A stretch of 10,225 nucleotides of DNA from UBA7803 sp041608775 (GTDB lineage: Bacteria > Pseudomonadota > Gammaproteobacteria > Pseudomonadales > Azotimanducaceae), in the NCBI GenBank assembly GCA_041608775.1, contig JBFISC010000132.1, positions 1 through 10,225 of the forward strand. The letters run 5' to 3'. The translations under genes were made by a program, and so were the position numbers. The notes under the pieces were generated by a model. The model saw nothing but the letters and a program-made list of their open reading frames with translations, was not told the DNA's origin and made no database searches. Shown piece by piece: positions 5,670 through 10,225 of the stretch. The first letter of the stretch is position 1. Each line of letters starts with the position of its first letter.

Positions 5670-6311
5670 TCAGATCCGGTAGGTGCTCTCGGTCATCACC
5701 TTGGACAGCAGCGTCATCGCCTGCTTCACCGGCGCCGGGAACTCGACCCCGCCCCGGGCCAGCGCCTCGGAGCCATGCCGGGCCTCGTCGTCCCGCATGT
5801 GGCTGATGATCTCCCGGCTGCGGGCGTCTTCCGCCGGCAGGGCTTCCAGGTGCGCTTCGAGATGGCGGCAGACCTGATCCTCGGTCGCCTCGACGAACCC
5901 CAGGCTGACCCGGTCGCCGAGCAGCCCGGTGACCGCACCCATGGCGTAGGACAGCGCGTAGAAGGCCGGGTTGAGCACGCTGGGCCGGCTGTGCAGCTCC
6001 TCCAGGCGATCCTCGCACCAGGCCAGGTGATCGGACTCCTCCGCCGCCGCCTCGAGCAGCGCGGCCCGCACCGCCGGATCCCGGGCAGTGGCCGCCTGCC
6101 CCTGATACAGCGCCTGGGCACAGATCTCGCCGGCGTGATTGACCCGCATCAGGCCGGCGGCGTGGCTGCCCTCCTCGGGGGTCAGCTCTGCGTCCGGCAG
6201 TGCCCGAGCAGGGCTCGGTCGGCGACCGGAATGGCGTCCGGACAGGGTCCGCAGCGCGCTGTCCACCTGGCCGATGATCAGGTCTACCAGGCCGGCGGGT
6301 TCTCGCGCCAT
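5670..6311 (-). CDS. coq7: 3-demethoxyubiquinol 3-hydroxylase
   Basis: Coq7 is a membrane-associated di-iron hydroxylase that adds a late ring hydroxyl in ubiquinone synthesis (demethoxyubiquinol to demethylubiquinol). The 213-residue product shows all six carboxylate and histidine iron ligands in the expected order: Glu62 in VNHAGE, Glu92 and His95 in EESDH, Glu144 in VEATED, and Glu176 and His179 in DDEARH. Between them NPAFYALSYAMGAVTGLLGD (about 114-133) is the hydrophobic segment thought to dock on the membrane. The basic stretch at 26-36 is a poorly conserved linker. Its ATG overlaps the HIT gene stop by one base (TGATG), so the two are probably translated together. It ends 9 bp from the convergent OsmC-family gene. 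Presence of coq7 points to an aerobic, ubiquinone-using organism. Confidence 0.95.
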   Translation of the reverse strand: MAREPAGLVDLIIGQVDSALRTLSGRHSGRRPSPARALPDAELTPEEGSHAAGLMRVNHAGEICAQALYQGQAATARDPAVRAALLEAAAEESDHLAWCEDRLEELHSRPSVLNPAFYALSYAMGAVTGLLGDRVSLGFVEATEDQVCRHLEAHLEALPAEDARSREIISHMRDDEARHGSEALARGGVEFPAPVKQAMTLLSKVMTESTYRI

Positions 6312-6655
6312 CAGCCCAGCGCCCGCATCGCCCGGCCGCCCAGCAGGTGCAGGTGCAGGTGGTAGACCGTCTGGCCACCGTCGGCGTTGCAGTTCAGCAC
6401 CAGCCGGTAGCCGCTGTCGGCGATGCCCTGCTCGACGGCCAGGGCCCGGGCCCGCAGCACCAGCTTGCCCACCAGGTCGGCGTCGCCGGCCGCCAGATCG
6501 TTGGCGGTGGCGACGTGGCGCTTGGGGATCACCAGCAGATGCGTCGGGGCCTGCGGGCTGATGTCGCGAAAGGCCAGCAGCTCGTCGTCTTCGAAAACGA
6601 TGTCCGACTCGAGCTCGCGGCCGGCGATCTTGCAGAACAGGCAGTCGGTGCTCAC
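6311..6655 (-). CDS. HIT-family nucleotide hydrolase, HinT-like
   Basis: The 114-residue product is a histidine-triad protein of the HINT branch, cytosolic dimers that hydrolyse nucleoside phosphoramidates and related AMP-lysyl adducts. The triad HLHLHLLGG at 99-107 supplies His99, His101 and His103; the three repeated GCAGGT units at 6342-6360 encode this part. Other family marks are AFRDISPQAPTHLLVIPKRH (28-47) and the N-terminal CLFCKI (Cys5, Cys8), a potential zinc-binding pair seen in many bacterial HIT proteins. The start is a GTG at 6655, set by alignment to HinT (CLFCKIAGRE begins just after it); the ribosome site is weak (AGGAT about 11 nt upstream). The open frame continues far upstream, but that part lies antisense to the ATPase gene and is not family-like. 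It lies directly upstream of coq7 and diverges from the ATPase gene across 54 bp. Confidence 0.92.
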   Translation of the reverse strand: MSTDCLFCKIAGRELESDIVFEDDELLAFRDISPQAPTHLLVIPKRHVATANDLAAGDADLVGKLVLRARALAVEQGIADSGYRLVLNCNADGGQTVYHLHLHLLGGRAMRALG

Positions 6656-6709
6656 GGTTCTCGGATCCTGGTCCAAACTTGAAGGATTAGTGTACTGGAG
6701 GTGGCCCGG

Positions 6710-8209
6710 ATGGCGGAAACCAAAGATCTGGCGATGATCCTCAACGCCCGCATCCCGCTGATCGCCATCGAGTCGGCCGACGAGCGCCGGGTGCTGGAGC
6801 TTTTGCTGCGCCTCGCCATGCAGCGCCAGCTCGGTTTCTACGAATGGCGGGTCACCCGGGGCCTGCAGCTCGGCGGCTTCGGCGCTGCGCCGGAGAAAGG
6901 CCATGAGCTCACCGAGCCGCAGGCGCTGCTCGCCCACATCGCCGCCACCCCCGGGCCGGCGCTGTACGCGCTGTGCGACTTCCACCCCTACCTGCGCGAC
7001 GAGCCGAAGAACGTGCGCTACCTGAAGGACATCGCGCTCGAGCAGGATCGTCTCAACAACACCGTGGTGCTGGTCAGCCACCGTCTCGATGTCCCCGCTG
7101 AGCTGGGGCGCATGACCGCGAAGTTCAACCTGCGCCTTCCCAGCGACGACGAGCTGCTGGGGATGATCCGGGTGCAGGCCAAAGCCTGGTCCGAACGGCA
7201 TGTCGGCCAGAAGGTGCGGACCGACCAGCAGACCCTGGACAAGCTGGTCGCGAATCTCCGCGGCGTTTCCCACGCCGACGCTCAGGTCCTGGTGCGGCAC
7301 GCCATCTTCGACGACGGCGCCATCACCGAATCGGACATTCCCGAGGTCAACCGGCTGAAGTTCGAGCTGATGGACTCGGAGGGCGTGCTCCACTTCGAGT
7401 ACGACACCGAATCCCTCGCCAACGTGGCGGGCCTTGGGAACCTGAAAGCCTGGCTGAACGTCCGCCGCCAGGCCTTCATGGCCGGGGCCGACGGGTCCGG
7501 GCGCAGCGACCGGCCGAGGGGCGTGCTGCTGCTGGGCGTGCAGGGCGGCGGCAAGAGCCTGGCGGCCCGGGCCATCGCCGGGTTCTGGGGCATTCCCCTG
7601 CTGCGTCTCGACTTCGGCACGCTGTACAACAAGTACTTCGGCGAGACCGAGCGCAACCTGCGCAACTCGCTCAAGCAGGCGGAGCTGATGGCCCCCTGCG
7701 TGCTGTGGATGGACGAGATCGAGAAAGGCGTGGCGACGGGCGGCTCGGACAACGCCACCTCGAAGCGGGTGCTGTCGACCCTGCTGACCTGGATGGCCGA
7801 GAACCGCAAGCCGGTGTTCATCGTCGCCACCGCCAACGACATCACCGAGCTGCCGCCGGAGCTTCTACGCAAGGGGCGCCTCGATGAGATCTTCTTCGTC
7901 GACCTGCCGGAGCCGGCAGTGCGGGAGGACATCTTCCGCATCCACCTGGCGAAACGGGATCTGGACCCGACAGCCTTCGACCTGCCGGCCCTGGCGGCCG
8001 CAACCGAGGGATTCACCGGCGCGGAAATCGAAGAGGCCATCGTCTCCGCCCGCTACCTCGCCAGCAGTCGCAGCGACGCCGCGCCGGGGACCGTGGCGCA
8101 GGCCGATTTGCTGGCGGCCGTGAACCGAACCTTTCCCATGTCGGTGCTGCGGGCCGAGAGCATTGCCGCCCTGCGTCAGTGGGCGAAGGAACGCACGGTG
8201 CCGGCCTAG
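6710..8209 (+). CDS. Ycf46-like AAA+ ATPase
   Basis: The 499-residue product has one competent AAA+ module in its C-terminal half. Walker A is GVQGGGKS (276-283, Lys282), Walker B is VLWMDEIEK (Asp335-Glu336), sensor 1 is ATAND (Asn376), and the second region of homology contains LRKGRLDE with Arg387 and Arg390. A helical lid follows (about 400-450, GFTGAEIEEAI). The N-terminal ~190 residues look like a degenerate AAA fold: strand-like stretches YALCDFHPYL and VVLVSHRLDVPAEL occupy Walker B and sensor positions but there is no P-loop. This layout and GVLLLGVQGGGKSLAARAI match the Ycf46 family of plastid and cyanobacterial genomes, also found in Pseudomonas beside the HIT gene. The cellular role outside phototrophs is unknown to me. 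ATG 6710 has GGAGG 8 nt upstream; an in-frame GTG at 6701 is less likely. The protein is predicted cytosolic. Confidence 0.9.
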   Translation: MAETKDLAMILNARIPLIAIESADERRVLELLLRLAMQRQLGFYEWRVTRGLQLGGFGAAPEKGHELTEPQALLAHIAATPGPALYALCDFHPYLRDEPKNVRYLKDIALEQDRLNNTVVLVSHRLDVPAELGRMTAKFNLRLPSDDELLGMIRVQAKAWSERHVGQKVRTDQQTLDKLVANLRGVSHADAQVLVRHAIFDDGAITESDIPEVNRLKFELMDSEGVLHFEYDTESLANVAGLGNLKAWLNVRRQAFMAGADGSGRSDRPRGVLLLGVQGGGKSLAARAIAGFWGIPLLRLDFGTLYNKYFGETERNLRNSLKQAELMAPCVLWMDEIEKGVATGGSDNATSKRVLSTLLTWMAENRKPVFIVATANDITELPPELLRKGRLDEIFFVDLPEPAVREDIFRIHLAKRDLDPTAFDLPALAAATEGFTGAEIEEAIVSARYLASSRSDAAPGTVAQADLLAAVNRTFPMSVLRAESIAALRQWAKERTVPA

Positions 8210-8283
8210 CTCGGCGAAGCGACGGGAACGAACCCGCGCCAGGCCCGAGTCGGGTCACGGAAGAACTTGCAGAGCCTCGCGGG

Positions 8284-9378
8284 CTACGGAATCAGCACCG
8301 CGTTCTCTACGGTTACCGTCCTGCGCACGCCTGCGCGGCTCACTTCCAGTCTTCGAATGCCGGCATCCAGGCCCTGCTCGACGCACCCCCGGTCGACGGC
8401 CGGCCGCTCGTCGACCGCGACCACCAGATCGCCGGGCAGAAGCCCGGCCAGATCCGCCGGGCTCCCAGGATCCACGTGCACGACCTCCAGTGCATCCGCC
8501 CGGGGCCGATAGGCCACGCCCGTTCCGGTCTTCGGCCCAAGTCGGATCGGGCCGAACTCGTCACGGAGGATCCGCAGCCGTCGGGACGCCTGGTCGAAGG
8601 TGAGAACCAGCCCGGTGAAGGCCAATGCGCCCGCCAGAGGCTCCCGCCGGGCCACGCGGGCGACCGGACGGTCGTAGACGAGGGGTCCGAGACGCAGTTC
8701 CTGGTCGAGCCGGCCCACGTCATCGAGCCGAATCCCGTTCGCCAGCACCGCGGCCGCCAGCGGCCGCGGCTCGACCTCCCATCGATAGTCGTCATCCGGG
8801 GGCAAGACGAAGCTGCCGGTCGACCCGCTGTCCAGCAGCAGCCGCAAGCGCCGCTCGGCGACTCGGGTCGGCAGGTGCGGCCGTTGCCTGCCTTCGTACT
8901 GCACGATGCCCATACCGGCGCCCGGCGGCAGCGTGCCGGCACCGAGCCGCACCTGACGCCTCGCGTAATCGAGCGTAAGCAGCACGCGGCGGAACGCGGG
9001 GAATCCCAGAATCCCGTCGATCGGCCGGCCGACGGCCATGCCGAGTTCCGACAGGGGCAGGGATCGTGCCTTGACCGGACCCAGATCGACCCCGGCGAGC
9101 CGGGCGGTTTGCAGAGTCAGCCGGTAGTCTGCACGGCCGAAAGCCCGGCGCGCCGAGCCCGGATCGATGAACGTCCACGAAGACCCGGTATCGACGAGCA
9201 TTTCCAGCGATACCCCGTCTGCGACTTCAAGCGGGACCAGGAACAACCCGCGACAGAACGACGCGGGAACCACGGCGTCTTCCGACCCGAGGACCGCGCC
9301 GGTCGACGCGACCAGACAGATCGACAGCACAGCGGCCATCTGCCACCGCCAGCGAATGCGCCCGCCGCCATGTCGCAT
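8284..9378 (-). CDS. Exported two-lobed aspartic protease-like protein with C-terminal PDZ domain
   Basis: The 364-residue product starts with a Sec-type signal peptide: basic n-region RHGGGRIRWRW, hydrophobic core MAAVLSICLVAST, and a likely cut near residues 28-31. Two retropepsin-like segments follow. Lobe 1 has Asp63 in LVDTGSSWTFID and the DGILGFPAFRRVLLTLDY element (121-138). Lobe 2 has Asp183 in LLDSGSTGSFVLP, and its second half keeps only a shortened strand FTGLVLTFDQASRRLRI without a DGxLG turn. Residues about 285-345 form a PDZ domain with VDPGSPADLAGLLPGDLVVAVD. The plan suggests a periplasmic peptidase of clan AA in which both Asp residues sit in one chain, as in pepsin. Activity is inferred from the DTG/DSG triads only. 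ATG 9378 is chosen because GAGGA lies 7 nt upstream. It converges with the ATPase gene; 8210-8283 shows no good terminator. Confidence 0.82.
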   Translation of the reverse strand: MRHGGGRIRWRWQMAAVLSICLVASTGAVLGSEDAVVPASFCRGLFLVPLEVADGVSLEMLVDTGSSWTFIDPGSARRAFGRADYRLTLQTARLAGVDLGPVKARSLPLSELGMAVGRPIDGILGFPAFRRVLLTLDYARRQVRLGAGTLPPGAGMGIVQYEGRQRPHLPTRVAERRLRLLLDSGSTGSFVLPPDDDYRWEVEPRPLAAAVLANGIRLDDVGRLDQELRLGPLVYDRPVARVARREPLAGALAFTGLVLTFDQASRRLRILRDEFGPIRLGPKTGTGVAYRPRADALEVVHVDPGSPADLAGLLPGDLVVAVDERPAVDRGCVEQGLDAGIRRLEVSRAGVRRTVTVENAVLIP

Positions 9379-9458
9379 GTCACCGTCCTCAGCTCGATTC
9401 GAGGACAGGATCACCGCCCCGGTCGGCTGCCGCAAGATGCACGACCTTCACCCGCTGG

Positions 9459-9476
9459 CGCCGGGAGTCTCCGGCG
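9459..9476 (-). terminator. Candidate hairpin after the cyclic-nucleotide-binding gene
   Basis: CGCCGG (9459-9464) and CCGGCG (9471-9476) pair around a 6-nt loop, 6 bp beyond the minus-strand stop at 9483. No U-run follows on the minus strand, so this may attenuate rather than stop transcription into the protease gene 80 bp further on. Confidence 0.3.
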
Positions 9477-9482
9477 TGGCGC

Positions 9483-10225
9483 TCAGGTCGCGAGCGGTCG
9501 CGCATCGATGCCGCGCTGGACCAGCAGAAAGCTGACGAGTAACCGCTCCCGGCCGCTGCCACCGATGACCGCATAGCGCCGTCCCCGCGGCAGCCGCCGC
9601 ACCGCGGCGCGCAGGTCGGCGAGGTTCGGCGCCGGCAGCAGCCCGGCGGGCTCCGGGTCCAGGGACACCGGGCAGCGCGTTCCCAGGTGCAACGCGGGAC
9701 GCACCACCGCTTCGAGTAGCCAGCGCTCGAAATCACCTGCCGGCAGGCTGACCGCCGCCCCCGGGGTGACCATGACCACGCTGGCATTGCGCACCCCGCC
9801 GGTCACCAGGGCGTCTTCACCGAACAGATCCCCCGGCTGCAGCCGGGCGAGGTGAGTCGTGCCGTCGGGCGCAACGATGTCAGCACGGCCGGCGCAGAGC
9901 ACGTAGCAGCAGTCTGCTGCCTCGCCGGCAGCGACGATGGCCGCTCCCGCGTCGAACTCCTGTCGGGTCATGGCCCGCAGTACCCGCTGCCAGGCAGACG
10001 GCCGCAGCTGCTGCATCAGCGGAGAGCCGAGGAAGCGCTGCTGCCAGGAGTCGTCCGCGGCGCGTACCTCCGGCAGGCCGAGTCCGGGCCGAGACGCAGC
10101 CCGCAGCTCGGCCAGCAGCAGCGGGTCGACGCTGGCGAACAGCGCCGGCGTCAGCGTCTCCAGGCCGGCCGCGCCCGGGTACACCGGCCGCCGCGCCCGG
10201 GCCGACGCCGCGGCCACGACCGCGC
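9483..10225 (-). CDS. Cyclic-nucleotide-binding protein with degenerate rhodanese-like C-terminus (partial)
   Basis: The frame is open from the right edge of the window to a TGA at 9483-9485, so the N-terminus is probably missing; a GTG at 10217 is an internal candidate only. After about 85 residues without a clear domain, a cyclic-nucleotide-binding fold is visible: FDAGAAIVAAGEAADCCYVLCAGRADIV, then RLQPGDLFGEDALVTGG and VRNASVVM, which keeps the Gly-Glu and Arg of the phosphate cassette. The last ~55 residues (LPAPNLADLRAAV to the end) resemble the C-terminal part of a rhodanese domain, including FLLVQRGIDARPL. The active-site loop, normally Cys-containing (CDTGRRS type), reads GGSGRER, so sulfur transfer is unlikely. 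No helix-turn-helix is seen, so it is probably a cAMP/cGMP sensor or scaffold, not a CRP-type regulator. It is transcribed toward the protease gene with a 104-bp gap. Confidence 0.75.
   Translation of the reverse strand, partial: AVVAAASARARRPVYPGAAGLETLTPALFASVDPLLLAELRAASRPGLGLPEVRAADDSWQQRFLGSPLMQQLRPSAWQRVLRAMTRQEFDAGAAIVAAGEAADCCYVLCAGRADIVAPDGTTHLARLQPGDLFGEDALVTGGVRNASVVMVTPGAAVSLPAGDFERWLLEAVVRPALHLGTRCPVSLDPEPAGLLPAPNLADLRAAVRRLPRGRRYAVIGGSGRERLLVSFLLVQRGIDARPLAT

Noticed and set aside
6342..6360. GCAGGT triple tandem repeat as a microsatellite or regulatory repeat.
   Set aside because: It simply encodes the His-Leu alternation of the HIT active site.
6656..7393. Upstream extension of the HIT gene frame to 360 codons on the minus strand.
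   Set aside because: The extra part is antisense to the ATPase gene and lacks family similarity; HinT proteins start just before CLFCKI, matching the GTG at 6655.
8210..8283. CCCGAGTCGGG as a terminator between the ATPase and protease genes.
   Set aside because: The arms are only 5 bp with a 1-nt centre and no T-run.
8179..9576. A 465-codon plus-strand frame opposite the protease gene.
   Set aside because: Its composition is Arg/Pro-rich without domains, while the minus strand has a signal peptide, DTG/DSG motifs and PDZ.

Overview
The window is high-GC chromosomal DNA from a gammaproteobacterium. The evidence is a Vfr/CRP-type regulator nearly identical in its C-terminal half to the Pseudomonas and enteric proteins, a Coq7 ubiquinone hydroxylase, and a gene order that I recall from Pseudomonas aeruginosa (trpG-trpD-trpC-vfr-osmC-like-speD-coq7-HIT-ATPase). 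The extra ferredoxin-NADP reductase and the apparent loss of speD suggest a lineage other than Pseudomonas, perhaps a halophilic or sulfur-oxidising Chromatiales-like group. That placement is inference. I see no mobile elements, CRISPR arrays, rRNA or tRNA genes.

Layout: (1) 48-545, minus, is a small outer-membrane lipoprotein. (2) 546-874 holds no convincing gene. (3) 875-4240, plus, is a tight operon of trpG, trpD, trpC and a plant-type ferredoxin-NADP reductase, with overlaps or a 6-nt gap between neighbours, closed by a strong hairpin at 4265-4290. (4) crp (minus, 4314-5027) and a YhfA-like OsmC gene (plus, 5235-5660) diverge from a 207-bp control region that contains a CRP-like operator, a candidate extended -10 promoter and GGTGTG repeats. 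(5) A HIT hydrolase and coq7 form a minus-strand pair (6655 down to 5670), convergent with the OsmC gene across only 9 bp. (6) 6710-8209, plus, is a Ycf46-like AAA ATPase divergent from the HIT gene. (7) 8284-9378, minus, is an exported two-lobed aspartic protease-like protein with a PDZ domain. (8) 9483 to the right edge, minus, is a partial cyclic-nucleotide-binding protein with a rhodanese-like tail lacking the catalytic cysteine.

How the genes work together: TrpG, TrpD and TrpC carry out the amidotransfer, phosphoribosyl transfer and ring closure steps of tryptophan synthesis; trpE and trpF are not here. The reductase shares their transcript without an obvious metabolic link. CRP probably controls its own divergent region. 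Most of the window is conserved housekeeping synteny and I did not find a clear novel defence or mobile system. The parts most worth a second look are the reductase insertion, the crp control region, the bacterial Ycf46-like ATPase, the protease-PDZ protein and the degenerate rhodanese fusion.
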